A stretch of 64,000 nucleotides of DNA from UBA7672 sp044224605 (GTDB taxonomy: Bacteria > Pseudomonadota > Alphaproteobacteria > Caulobacterales > Hyphomonadaceae): assembly GCA_044224605.1 (NCBI GenBank), contig JBGAKC010000025.1, positions 8,709-72,708 on the forward strand. Direction: 5' to 3'. The notes under the pieces are model-generated. The model had not been told where the DNA came from, ran no database searches, and saw nothing but the letters and a program-made list of their open reading frames with translations. How positions within the stretch are numbered: the first letter of the stretch is position 1; each line of letters opens with the position of its first letter. The position numbers were made by a program, and so were the translations under genes. Shown piece by piece: positions 1-10,048 of this stretch.

Positions 1-1
1 C

Positions 2-451
2 TGGGTCCACGCCCCGCAGGGCAAGAATTTCGTGCGCACCATGCTGCGACTGGCCGGCTCACGCGATCATATCAACGTTGTCGCCGATCAGATCGGCCGC
101 CCGACCTACGCGCTCCATCTTGCGATCGCGCTGCGCGATGTGGCGGCCCGGCTTATCCTCGACCCGCTTGCACCCACGGGCGTCTTTCACCTGTCAGGAT
201 CAGGCGATCCGTGTTCGTGGCGGCAGTTTGCGGAGTTCATCTTTTCAGCGTCCCAGGTGCGCGGCGGACCCACCGCTATTGCCGACCCGATCCCCACCTC
301 CGGCTATCCAACACCGGCAAAACGCCCGGCCAATTCAGTTCTCGACTGCACCCGGATCGCGGAGGCCTATGGCCTTGTGATGCCGGGTTGGCGACAGGGT
401 GTTGAAGAATGCGTCGAAGAGATCGCCGCAGGTGGCTGGCGGCTCGACTGA
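2..451 (+). CDS. rmlD: dTDP-4-dehydrorhamnose reductase, 3' part (cut by window edge)
   Basis: Only the C-terminal 149 residues are in the window; the frame is open to the left edge, so the true start lies outside. The visible part runs VHAPQGKNFVRTM, then VVADQIGRPTY and the terminal VMPGWRQGVEECVEEIA segment, all typical of the substrate-binding half of RmlD. In this family the enzyme reduces dTDP-4-dehydrorhamnose with NAD(P)H in the last step of dTDP-L-rhamnose synthesis in the cytoplasm. The catalytic Tyr-Lys part is off-window. A damaged second copy of the same 3' end lies at 1681-1869. Confidence 0.85.
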   Translation, partial: WVHAPQGKNFVRTMLRLAGSRDHINVVADQIGRPTYALHLAIALRDVAARLILDPLAPTGVFHLSGSGDPCSWRQFAEFIFSASQVRGGPTAIADPIPTSGYPTPAKRPANSVLDCTRIAEAYGLVMPGWRQGVEECVEEIAAGGWRLD

Positions 452-515
452 TCCTGTCCGGGAGTGGAGGAGACAGGCGCGATGACACGCTACCGCTCTT
501 GGGCGCCAGCCCGGC

Positions 516-1190
516 TCAGTGACACTCCACGACAATGGCGCTGAGATTATCGCTTGCCCCGATCTCTAGCGCCTTCTCCACGAGTTCAGCGAGCGCCTTG
601 CTGGCTTTCTCATGAGATACGATCTGTTCGAGCTGGCTTTCCTCAATCACCGCAACGCCATCCGAACAGAGGAGGAACCGGTCGCCGGCCTGGATGCCGC
701 CGCCCACTGCATCAATTTCCAGCCGGCTAGCTGAGCCAATCGCACGGGTGAGGATGGGCCGGTAGCTGCTGGTTGAGCGATCCGCACGCGGCTCTTCGAT
801 GCAATGATCGCTCGACACCTGGCGAAGCGCGCCGTCGCGATAATGATAGGCGCGACAATTGCCCGCCCAGAGGCATGCATACTGTCCTTCCTGGATGAGC
901 AGCACGATCACGCTGGCGCCGATATTTCCAAGTCGTTCGTCCCTGGCGCGCTGGAACAGCGCTGCATTGACATCGCCAAGCGCGGCCCTAGTCGCGCGAC
1001 GGCCGGAGTACTGCGAGTCAAAGGGCTCAATACGCGACAGCGCTCGCGCGATGGCAGCCGACCCGATGCCTGGCGTGTTATCTCCGCCCATGCCGTCGGC
1101 GATGGCCCAGAGGCCCGTTTCACTTCGCTCAAGGATGCTGTCGCGGTTGAGGCGACGCGTGCTGCCGACATGCGTAATCGAGGAGGACAT
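516..1190 (-). CDS. PP2C-family serine/threonine protein phosphatase
   Basis: The product is 224 residues if the internal ATG at 1190 is used; an in-frame start at 1238 would add 16 residues that do not look like the family. It carries the PP2C metal-binding motifs in order: RRLNRDS near the N-terminus, WAIADGMGG, FLLCSDGV and ASDNLSAIVV. These supply the aspartates that hold the two Mn/Mg ions used to hydrolyse phospho-Ser/Thr. There is no signal peptide or membrane segment, so it is cytoplasmic. No partner kinase lies next to it, so the substrate is unknown. Small stand-alone PP2C proteins like this often accompany type VI secretion genes, but none are visible here. Confidence 0.85.
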   Translation of the reverse strand: MSSSITHVGSTRRLNRDSILERSETGLWAIADGMGGDNTPGIGSAAIARALSRIEPFDSQYSGRRATRAALGDVNAALFQRARDERLGNIGASVIVLLIQEGQYACLWAGNCRAYHYRDGALRQVSSDHCIEEPRADRSTSSYRPILTRAIGSASRLEIDAVGGGIQAGDRFLLCSDGVAVIEESQLEQIVSHEKASKALAELVEKALEIGASDNLSAIVVECH

Positions 1191-1400
1191 GAACCGGAGT
1201 TCGGAAACCGATGGGCCGGGCGACCGCAAGGCGGTCATGACGCTTATCCCCGAGGCTGTTGCGCGACAGGGGAGATCCTCCTCAAGAGAGGTATGCGTGG
1301 CGTTAATGCGGATCCAGCAGCCCCGAACGCCTCACCATCGGTGGGGCAGAGCGATCAAGAGCCCTGTCTGTCCCGGGCTCAAATCGATCGCGCCATCAAG

Positions 1401-1478
1401 CTAGCTAGCGCACGAAACCACCAGGACGATGGTGGCGCAAATCATGGACCATACGAAGATGTTGTCGATGCGCTGCAT
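1401..1478 (-). CDS. candidate 25-residue single-span membrane protein
   Basis: The ORF starts MQRIDNIFVW and consists almost entirely of one hydrophobic helix ending VVSCAS. The ATG at 1478 follows a very strong Shine-Dalgarno sequence, AAGGGGGG, five bases upstream. The same frame is open to 1727, but its far end runs antisense through the broken rmlD copy, so the longer ORF looks accidental. No known family is recognised. The strong ribosome binding site and the helix are the only support. Confidence 0.4.
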   Translation of the reverse strand: MQRIDNIFVWSMICATIVLVVSCAS

Positions 1479-1680
1479 GAAGTCCCCCCTTACCCGCATG
1501 AATTCTGGCCCATCCGCCCTGACTTGCCAAGGCTCATCAATGCTGAAGCAGCAGCGCTCGCAGGCCTTGAGCAACAAATGTTGCGCGCATTGCCGGGCGC
1601 CATTGCGAACTTCAAGGAGCGTTGCGGCTCTCTCGTCCTGGGTGTCGCCGGCGCATGGGAATTGATCGACCAGCCGTACC

Positions 1681-1869
1681 GCCAACTCCGTCCTCGACCG
1701 AACCGGGATTGCTGATACGTACGGCATCGTAATGTCTGGCTGGCGTCAGGGCGTTGAGGAATGCCTTGAAGCCATCGCTCAGACTGGCTGGGAAGATCTC
1801 TCGCCGGCAGGGCCATCGCGATCAGCGCGGCGTTCGGAAAGCCATGGGCTAAGAGCGCCGGCTCGCTAG
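1681..1869 (+). pseudogene. rmlD 3'-end remnant (second copy)
   Basis: The frame starting at 1681 reads ANSVLDRTGIADTYGIVM, then SGWRQGVEECLEAIAQTGW, and reaches a stop at 1867-1869. It aligns without gaps to the end of the rmlD gene at the left edge (ANSVLDCTRIAEAYGLVM, PGWRQGVEECVEEIAAGGW). Upstream of 1681 the frame has an in-frame stop and the similarity fades, so only about 40 codons survive. It is a diverged piece of a paralogue, not a recent duplicate. It places the phosphatase region between two rmlD 3' ends. Confidence 0.75.
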
Positions 1870-2615
1870 TGATGAAGCGTGAAGCTTAGGGCTGCGAACC
1901 GTTCACGCTTGTTGACGTCCTGGTCGCCGCCAATGTCATTGAACTCCAGCTTGCGCTCGACCAGCCCGAGCGAGAGCTGCGCCCCCTCGCCTGTCGACAT
2001 CGCGATGCCGGTCTGCAGATCTCCGACGGTCGCCTGATCCCGCAGGGATGCCCCGTCCATCGCGCGCTGATCGGCAAAGTTCCAGACCAGCGCCTCATTG
2101 TCGGCGCCGACAAAGAAATACCAGGAGGGCGCCGCCGCGTTTGATCCGCGCAGGTCCCGATCGGCCAGGTTGAGGCCCATCTTCAACTCTGCGCCGGTCG
2201 TCATGACATTGTTGCCGGCGCGATCCTGCGCAATCGACGCCCTGGGCGTGAACGAAAGATCGAACCCGAGGCCAGTCGTTTCCGACGGCGCTGCGAAGGA
2301 GACCTCGCCGCCCCAGCGATTGCCGCCAGGACCTGCAAGCGCTGAGGGCGTTGCCAGCTCCCGCAGCCTGAAACGTGCGCTTGTCGATGGCTCGCCAAGG
2401 CTCGCCGGCCCGAACGGGCGGATGGGTTGCAGCACAGGTTCATGATCGGGGAAGGTGGGATCGGGCTTGGCCACAGGCGTTTCAGATCCGCTGAGCGAGG
2501 CCTTCGAGGTGTCGACCGGTCCAACGTCAATCGCAACGCCCTGCGCAGGCTGGGGAGGACCTCCACAGCCCAGCTGCGTCGTTACGGCTAACACCCCTGC
2601 AAGGCCGGCAAGCAT
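1866..2615 (-). CDS. putative exported outer-membrane beta-barrel or lipoprotein
   Basis: The 249-residue product starts with a short hydrophobic leader and a cysteine at residue 17 (TQLGCGG), a weak lipobox. A proline-rich linker follows to about residue 75. The rest alternates polar and aromatic residues in strand-like runs such as WGGEVSFAAP, GLGFDLSFTPR and LSLGLVERKLEFN, ending in FAALSFTLHH. A terminal aromatic-rich strand is typical of outer-membrane barrels. I do not recognise a named family with confidence. Its stop overlaps the end of the rmlD remnant on the other strand. Confidence 0.5.
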   Translation of the reverse strand: MLAGLAGVLAVTTQLGCGGPPQPAQGVAIDVGPVDTSKASLSGSETPVAKPDPTFPDHEPVLQPIRPFGPASLGEPSTSARFRLRELATPSALAGPGGNRWGGEVSFAAPSETTGLGFDLSFTPRASIAQDRAGNNVMTTGAELKMGLNLADRDLRGSNAAAPSWYFFVGADNEALVWNFADQRAMDGASLRDQATVGDLQTGIAMSTGEGAQLSLGLVERKLEFNDIGGDQDVNKRERFAALSFTLHH

Positions 2616-2894
2616 CTTCTGATAACCCGGTCAGAAATTCGCCTTCCACGTGCGCGAATTTGAAACCCAAACGGCTCGGTCATGCAAGCCGTTCACGACA
2701 CGATTCAGACCCTTGACGGCCTGATTCCTGACCGACCCGATTCCTGAAATGTTCTGACCTCGACATCGCGCCGGGCGACCTGTGGCGCCTTGCGATCCGG
2801 CGTGATGTTGCTGAGGGCGGTCATCCTCGCCGCCGCAAGCCTGAACGGGGTCGTCCGCGTCCGGTATCCGCCGATCTGCGTGGCCGAGGCTGCC

Positions 2895-3300
2895 ATGCAA
2901 AAGGGCGCCCCTTGCGGAACGCCCTTCCGTTGCGGGCCCTCGGTTGGGGGGACGGCCCGGCCTGTCCGCGATAATGCAGGCGACCTCTCCCGCCTAGCCC
3001 GCGGGCGCCCCAAAACGGGGTTGAGGCGTGCGGAGCATGGGTTCCAGTCCGCAGGAGCGTCAGGTCTGGACCTTACGCATTCACCGACAGCAGCGGGCCT
3101 CCTCATGGGCCGGGCCGGCGCCGTCTCACCCTCCCGCGCATGCAGGCGGACGTGCCCGCGCCCGAGCTTTGCCGACACCAAAAACCATCGAAGGTTGGAC
3201 GGGAGCGTTGCGCCCGTTTTCGCGCAACTGTCTCTGCCGGGTAGATAGTCGACCGGTGACGCTGCGGCGGCTCTCACAAAAATTCCCGGTCTTCCCTGTG
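2895..3300 (-). ncRNA. candidate structured minus-strand RNA of about 400 nt
   Basis: On the minus strand a TTGAAA box near 3327-3322 is followed by a weak TTAAC-type -10. About 400 nt of hairpin-rich sequence without a good ORF comes next. It ends in a hairpin with arms AAGGGCG and CGCCCTT (2901-2926), followed on that strand by TTTTGC. The size suits a housekeeping RNA, but I could not find the conserved cores of RNase P RNA, tmRNA, SRP RNA or 6S RNA. The boundaries are guesses. Confidence 0.3.
2899..2926 (-). terminator. terminator-like hairpin (minus strand)
   Basis: Arms AAGGGCG (2901-2907) and CGCCCTT (2920-2926) pair perfectly. On the minus strand the stem is followed by four T residues. 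It has no protein gene directly upstream, which supports a non-coding transcript from the region to its right. Confidence 0.5.
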
Positions 3301-3368
3301 GGTTAAGCCGACCGCAACATTTTTCAAGTTCTATGACAGGGGGATCAGGGCGAGGCGAACGGCAGACC

Positions 3369-5804
<2,436 letters not shown>

Positions 5805-5897
5805 CGTTCGCGCAACGCTGCAAGGGCGCCAGCGCCGATCACGTGAACCCTGTTCTGCGGGGCTTCATTCCTTACCTCTCCGCTGGTATTTTCCGGC

Positions 5898-6362
5898 ATG
5901 ACAGAGCCTGCCCGAATCCCCCGCGAGACACGCCCGCGCGCCTATGCCGGGCTCGAGCTTTTGCTTGATCTCATGCACATCCTCAGGGAGGCGACCGGGC
6001 TTGATCACGAAAGCATCGTGATCGCATGCGCCGTCAACGCCGCCGCAATGCGCCCGCTGCTGGTCGGGCCCAACGCGCCGCTCCACCTTCTGGATGCAGC
6101 CGAACCGCCAGATGAATTCCGCGGCTCCATCTCCCGGCTCGCGGTTGCCGACCAGACCGGCCTGTCGCGCGAAACGGTCCGCCGCAAGATCAACCAGCTG
6201 ATCGAGGCGGGCTTGCTGTTCGAGGACGCGCACGGCCAGGTCCGCCCCATTCGCGCGCTCATGGACCCGCAATGGCAGAAAGTCGCCGATGACGGCTATG
6301 CCGCCGTGCAGAGGTTCGACAGGCGCCTCAAGTCGCTGGGATGCAAGGGCGTTTGCGACTAG
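5898..6362 (+). CDS. small helix-turn-helix transcriptional regulator
   Basis: The 154-residue protein has a winged-helix type recognition segment at about residues 80-107, VADQTGLSRETVRRKINQL, followed by EAGLLF. This pattern resembles Crp- and MarR-type DNA-binding domains. The N-terminal half is helical and shows no recognisable ligand-binding fold. It lies 93 bp downstream of the histidine kinase on the same strand, but it has no receiver domain, so a direct partnership is only possible. Its target genes cannot be read from the sequence. Confidence 0.65.
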   Translation: MTEPARIPRETRPRAYAGLELLLDLMHILREATGLDHESIVIACAVNAAAMRPLLVGPNAPLHLLDAAEPPDEFRGSISRLAVADQTGLSRETVRRKINQLIEAGLLFEDAHGQVRPIRALMDPQWQKVADDGYAAVQRFDRRLKSLGCKGVCD

Positions 6363-6377
6363 CCGCGAGCCAGCGCG

Positions 6378-6698
6378 CTAGTGCTGGCTTTCCGGCGTCG
6401 TCACTTTCAGGCCGTCCAGATCGTCCCGGATCTTGATCTGGCAGGAGAGCCGCGAGTTCTCCTTCACGTTCTCCGCGAAGTCGAGCATCGACTGTTCCAT
6501 GGCCGAGGGCTTGCCTACCTTCTCCGTGAAGGCGGCGTCCACATAGACATGGCAGGTGGCGCAGGCGCACGCCCCGCCGCAGTCGGCGTCGATGCCCGGA
6601 ATGTTGTGTTTGATGGCCGTCTCCATGACGGTCATCCCGTTCTTGCCCTCGACGGTCCGCTCCGTACCGGACGAGTCAATGTACGTGATCTTGGGCAT
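6378..6698 (-). CDS. adrenodoxin-type [2Fe-2S] ferredoxin
   Basis: From the ATG at 6698 (MPKITYID) the protein has 106 residues, normal for the family. The cluster ligands are clear: CGGACACATC gives C-x5-C-x2-C, and the fourth Cys is in RLSCQIK. This arrangement is that of adrenodoxin and putidaredoxin-type ferredoxins, which carry single electrons from an FAD reductase to P450s or other acceptors. The reductase gene lies 41 bp upstream on the same strand, so the two form a redox pair. No P450 gene is in the window. Confidence 0.9.
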   Translation of the reverse strand: MPKITYIDSSGTERTVEGKNGMTVMETAIKHNIPGIDADCGGACACATCHVYVDAAFTEKVGKPSAMEQSMLDFAENVKENSRLSCQIKIRDDLDGLKVTTPESQH

Positions 6699-6739
6699 GG
6701 GGCTCGCGCCGCTCCTTGCATACATACAACGCAGACAGA

Positions 6740-7978
6740 CTAGGCCAGCGCTTTCGCGCCGATATCCTTCATCGAGATGGATTTATCCGCTAGATCGCCG
6801 GGCGCAACCGCCGCTTTCGCCGCAACCAGCTTCTTTCCGACAATGAATTCGGGCGCTGAATTGACCGCATCGACCGCGATCAACCGCCCTTCCTTAAGGT
6901 AAAACACCGCAAAAGCCCGGCTGTCTGGATCGCCCCGAACGACCGTCTGGTCGGCCCCCGTCCACAATCCCGCCGTCTGCAGCTTGAGATCGAACTGGTC
7001 CGACCAGAACCAGGGCGCTTCCAGCACAGGCTGCGCTGCGCCCAGAATGGCGGCGGCGACGATCTTGCCCCCCTCGATCGCATTGTGCACCGATTCCAGC
7101 CGCCCCTCGCGCCCGTAATGCACCAGCGGCCGCCACGCTACATCGCCCGCTGCGTATACGTCCGGATGGCTCGTGCGCATGTGCTCGTCGACAATAATGC
7201 CGTTGGCGCAGGCGATTCCTGCATCTTTCGCCAGTTCGAGGTTCGGAAGCACGCCGACGCCGACCAGCACGAAATCCGCCGGCACGACCTCCCCGCCCGC
7301 CAGCCTGACCCCGCTTACCCGTCCCAGCCCCTCGAACGCCTCAAGCTTCACGCCAAGACGGATGTCCGTCCCGGCCTCGCGATGGATGCGTGTATAGAAG
7401 GCCCCGATCTCCGGCCCGGCCACGCGCGACAAGACCTGCGGCATTGCCTCCAGCACGGTGACATTGAGTCCCAGCTGCCGGCCAACCGCCGCCGCCTCGA
7501 GCCCGATATAGCCAGCGCCGACCACCACCATCTTCGCGCCCGGCGCAGCGAACCGTTTCAGCCGGTCCACGTCGGCCAGCGTCCGCAGCTCGGTTGCGCC
7601 CTCGAGATCGGCGCCCGGAATGGGTAGCTTCCGCGGCCGCGAGCCCGTCGCGATGACCAGCTTGTCCCATGGCAGATGCGTACCGTCCGCGAGCTCGGCC
7701 TGTTTGCCCGCCGTATCGATCCGCCTCGCCGCCTTGCCGGTGATAAGCTCGATTCCGTGCTCGGCGTAATAATCCAGAGGCTTCAGGAACAGCCGCTCGG
7801 CCTCCATCTCGCCCTTGAAATACGCCTTCGACAGCGGCGGCCGCTGATAGGGCGGCGCGGATTCCTCGCCCACCAGCGTGATCGCGCCATCATAGCCCGC
7901 CTGCCGCAGCGAATACGCCGCCTGCCCGCCGGCCTGTCCTGCGCCAATGATCACCACACGCCTGGGAGCGTCCGCCAT
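6740..7978 (-). CDS. FAD-dependent ferredoxin reductase
   Basis: The 412-residue protein has the FAD-binding GAGQAGG motif near the N-terminus (VVIIGAGQAGGQAAYSL), the NAD(P)H-binding GAGYIGLEAA motif at about residue 150, and the second FAD motif VYAAGDVA at about 275. This order is that of the putidaredoxin/rubredoxin reductase family, which moves electrons from NAD(P)H to a small ferredoxin. The adrenodoxin-type ferredoxin gene directly downstream is the likely partner. The electron acceptor beyond the ferredoxin is unknown. Confidence 0.9.
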   Translation of the reverse strand: MADAPRRVVIIGAGQAGGQAAYSLRQAGYDGAITLVGEESAPPYQRPPLSKAYFKGEMEAERLFLKPLDYYAEHGIELITGKAARRIDTAGKQAELADGTHLPWDKLVIATGSRPRKLPIPGADLEGATELRTLADVDRLKRFAAPGAKMVVVGAGYIGLEAAAVGRQLGLNVTVLEAMPQVLSRVAGPEIGAFYTRIHREAGTDIRLGVKLEAFEGLGRVSGVRLAGGEVVPADFVLVGVGVLPNLELAKDAGIACANGIIVDEHMRTSHPDVYAAGDVAWRPLVHYGREGRLESVHNAIEGGKIVAAAILGAAQPVLEAPWFWSDQFDLKLQTAGLWTGADQTVVRGDPDSRAFAVFYLKEGRLIAVDAVNSAPEFIVGKKLVAAKAAVAPGDLADKSISMKDIGAKALA

Positions 7979-8062
7979 CCGGTTCCCTTCCCGAGAAGCC
8001 CGCCTCTTAGCATGGCGGCTCCACGAAAACAGGCCACCTGTGCCGGCTAAACGGAGCTTAAC

Positions 8063-8674
8063 CTAGCGCCGGACTTCGACCATGACCTCGTTGCGCCGGA
8101 AGAAGGCAAGGGTCCATGGCGGATCGTAGAAGGCAAACACCGGCGCACCGACGGCTTGCAGGCCCGCACGGGACACGGCCGCCAGGAGCCGCTCGCTCTG
8201 CCTGCGCATGACGGCATCGTCTGCGGTTCCGGAAAAGCGGATGACAGCCATGCGGCGCGCCGGCTGCTCTTCAAGCCGCACATTCGGATTTGCGGGCTGA
8301 GGGAGCGTCGCCATCGAATAGGACGCCGGCATCGTGAAGGCGATGCGCCAGCCGTCCGCGTCGCCCTGCTGGGTGACCGGAGCGGTCATCGCGATCTTTT
8401 CGCGCGGCGCCTGCGTGACCGGCGCCGTCATTGCGATTTCCGCCCCGCCGCGATCCTTGGCGAAGATGTAGTCGGCAAGCGGGTAGAAGCCGGAAAAGCG
8501 CGAGCCGAGCGCATCGCCGGGCACATCCACTTCGGCGACGATGGTTGGCGCATAATCACGAATTTCCAACTCAGCGATCGTCTGCGCGAGCGTGAAAGAC
8601 GGCTCCTCGACATGGCTGGTCGCGCATCCCGAAATGAGGGTGAGGCCTAGCAGGGCGAGGCTGAACTTGCGCAT
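8063..8674 (-). CDS. SOUL-family heme-binding lipoprotein
   Basis: From the ATG at 8674 the protein has 203 residues, with a lipoprotein leader MRKFSLALLGLTLISGC ending in a good lipobox (Cys 17). The mature part matches SOUL/heme-binding proteins: FTLAQTIAELEIRDYAPTIVAEV near the start, repeated EIAMTAPVTQ and KIAMTAPVTQ segments, and AFYDPPWTLAFFRRNEV at the end. SOUL proteins bind heme or related tetrapyrroles. The bacterial role is not settled. A TTG at 8704 would lengthen the ORF but lies inside the leader hairpin. The ribosome binding site itself is in that hairpin (8680-8711). Confidence 0.85.
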   Translation of the reverse strand: MRKFSLALLGLTLISGCATSHVEEPSFTLAQTIAELEIRDYAPTIVAEVDVPGDALGSRFSGFYPLADYIFAKDRGGAEIAMTAPVTQAPREKIAMTAPVTQQGDADGWRIAFTMPASYSMATLPQPANPNVRLEEQPARRMAVIRFSGTADDAVMRRQSERLLAAVSRAGLQAVGAPVFAFYDPPWTLAFFRRNEVMVEVRR

Positions 8675-8679
8675 CTCAT

Positions 8680-8711
8680 GATCTCCTTGCGCCTTTCTAC
8701 GCAAGGAGATC
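8680..8711 (-). promoter_or_regulatory. leader hairpin enclosing the SOUL gene ribosome binding site
   Basis: A perfect 12-bp inverted repeat (8680-8691 and 8700-8711, loop of 8) lies just before the ATG at 8674. On the minus strand the second arm contains AAGGAG (8688-8683), eight bases from the start codon. The first arm contains the complementary CTCCTT. If formed in the mRNA, the hairpin would hide the Shine-Dalgarno sequence, so translation may depend on temperature, a ligand or a protein. This is a reading of the sequence only. Confidence 0.55.
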
Positions 8712-8753
8712 CCAGATGGATCGCTTGGGGCGCACCCTCCCCCCTGTCAGCCG

Positions 8754-8792
8754 GGCAGCAAGGCGGCTCGCCAGGCGAGCCGCCTTGCTGCC
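8754..8792 (-). terminator. strong hairpin downstream of the terC gene
   Basis: Two 19-bp arms (8754-8772 and 8774-8792) are perfectly complementary around a single-base loop. The structure starts ten bases after the terC stop, where a terminator is expected, but no T-run follows on the minus strand. The loop would open in practice. It could also be a processing or stability element between terC and the SOUL gene. Confidence 0.55.
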
Positions 8793-8801
8793 GAAGACGT
8801 C

Positions 8802-9845
8802 TCACGGCGCGGCCTTTCCGGGCGTCGGGGCGCGCGTCTTCCAGAGCGAGGCCAGCACCGATCCGCCGACGAGCACGAGCGTTGCAAGCAGCGACCAGTG
8901 AGCTTCGAGATAGGGTACGAGATCGAGCTCTTTATGGAGACCGAAATTCCAGATGATCTTGAAACCAATCAGCACGAGAACGGCGGCAAGACCTGCCTTG
9001 AGATAGACAAAACGATCAGCAGCGGCGGCCAGCATGAAGTACATCGAGCGCAGGCCCAGGATCGCGAATATGTTCGATGTGTAGACAATAAAGGGATCGC
9101 GCGTCACAGCGAAGATTGCAGGCACGCTGTCGATCGCAAAGATGATGTCCACCACTTCAATCGTAACAAGGGCAAGAAAGAGCGGCGTTGCAAAGAGTGC
9201 GAGCCTGCCTGCAGCATTGGGGCGACGCACGAAGAAATTGTGATTGACGATATCCTTTGTCACCGGAACGACGCGCTCGACAAGGCGGACGATGCCGCTT
9301 GCATCCGGCGCCTTGTGCTCCTCCTTCATGGACCGGATCATCTTGACGCCACTGACGATGAGGATGGCTGCGAAGATGTAGAGCACCCAGGTCAGCTGGG
9401 TGACGACAACCGAGCCGGCGCCGATGAAGAGCGCACGAAAAACGATCGCGCCTAATATCCCCCAGAACAGGACCCGATGCTGATAGGCCGGCGGCACCGC
9501 GAAGAAGGTGAAGACCATCGCGATGACGAAAATATTGTCGAAAGCGAGGGCCGTCTCGAGAAGATATCCCGTGAGATACTGGACGGTCGCCTGCGTATTG
9601 AGATTGTCGGGCGAAGCGTAAAAAGCCGGATCAGGCTCATAGAAGAAGTAGACATATCCGGCAAAGGCGATCGCGCAGGTTGCAAATCCTGCCCACAGCA
9701 GCGCGCTGCGCGCGGGCGATATGACGCCATCCTTCCTGTTGAGAACGCCAAGGTCGAGAAAGAGGACGAAGCCGACGAGGACAAGAAAAGCCGCCCAGAG
9801 CCAGATCGGCTGGCCGGCGAACTCCGCAAAGATATCGATGGACAT
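8802..9845 (-). CDS. TerC-family integral membrane protein
   Basis: From the ATG at 9845 (MSIDIFAEF) the protein has 347 residues and about nine hydrophobic segments. TerC-family features include LETALAFDNIFVIAMVF and the later VVDIIFAIDSVPAIFAVTRDPF, with acidic residues inside membrane helices. Members are linked to tellurite resistance and, for the close relative Alx, to manganese export; transported metal cannot be told from sequence alone. It sits on the inner membrane. It is followed by the hairpin at 8754-8792 and then the SOUL gene. Confidence 0.9.
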   Translation of the reverse strand: MSIDIFAEFAGQPIWLWAAFLVLVGFVLFLDLGVLNRKDGVISPARSALLWAGFATCAIAFAGYVYFFYEPDPAFYASPDNLNTQATVQYLTGYLLETALAFDNIFVIAMVFTFFAVPPAYQHRVLFWGILGAIVFRALFIGAGSVVVTQLTWVLYIFAAILIVSGVKMIRSMKEEHKAPDASGIVRLVERVVPVTKDIVNHNFFVRRPNAAGRLALFATPLFLALVTIEVVDIIFAIDSVPAIFAVTRDPFIVYTSNIFAILGLRSMYFMLAAAADRFVYLKAGLAAVLVLIGFKIIWNFGLHKELDLVPYLEAHWSLLATLVLVGGSVLASLWKTRAPTPGKAAP

Positions 9846-10004
9846 GTGACTAACCCCCACGCGCTCGCGCGACTAGAGTTGTGTTGAAAGAAACGATCCG
9901 GCCTCATGCCGACAGCTGCTCCGCCTTGGGGCCGGCCCGGCGAACGCGTTCACCTGAACGCGCTCACCTGGAAGCCGGCCAAAGGCGAAAGCGGCCATGC
10001 AAAT
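9846..10004. other. terC upstream region
   Basis: This stretch holds the expected terC promoter region and a short imperfect tandem repeat (GAACGCGTTCACCT and GAACGCGCTCACCT, 9942-9967). TerC-family genes are often preceded by a manganese (yybP-ykoY) riboswitch. I looked for its conserved GGGGAGUAG element on the minus strand and did not find it. Confidence 0.4.
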
Positions 10005-10034
10005 GGCCAGGCGGGGCCCTAGGCCCGCCTGGCC
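10005..10034 (-). terminator. terminator-like hairpin after the DUF465 gene
   Basis: Arms GGCCAGGCGGG (10005-10015) and CCCGCCTGGCC (10024-10034) are perfectly complementary with an 8-base loop. It lies 15 bp downstream of the stop of the minus-strand gene at 10049. No long T-run follows. Confidence 0.5.
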
Positions 10035-10048
10035 ACGACACGGCTTGC

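Larger units (their letters stand above)
2616..3332. other. 717-bp gene-free, highly structured stretch
   Basis: No convincing protein gene was found: the ORFs here lack family features and clash with each other. Several inverted repeats occur, for example at 3207-3228 (arms GTTGCGC and GCGCAAC), 3029-3053 (TGCGGA and TCCGCA) and 3062-3073. At 2899-2926 a hairpin reads as a terminator on the minus strand. A possible minus-strand promoter sits near 3327-3300. See the candidate RNA entry. Confidence 0.6.

Noticed and set aside
804..1715. A 303-codon plus-strand open frame opposite the PP2C gene.
   Set aside because: It overlaps the phosphatase in antisense and has no recognisable domain. The phosphatase motifs decide the strand.
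2895..3330. Assignment of the structured region to RNase P RNA, tmRNA, SRP RNA or 6S RNA.
   Set aside because: None of the conserved cores of these RNAs was recognised on either strand, so only a general candidate RNA is reported.
9846..10004. A possible manganese (yybP-ykoY) riboswitch before terC.
   Set aside because: The gene family is right, but I could not find the conserved GGGGAGUAG element or its partner. A covariance search of the minus strand would settle it.
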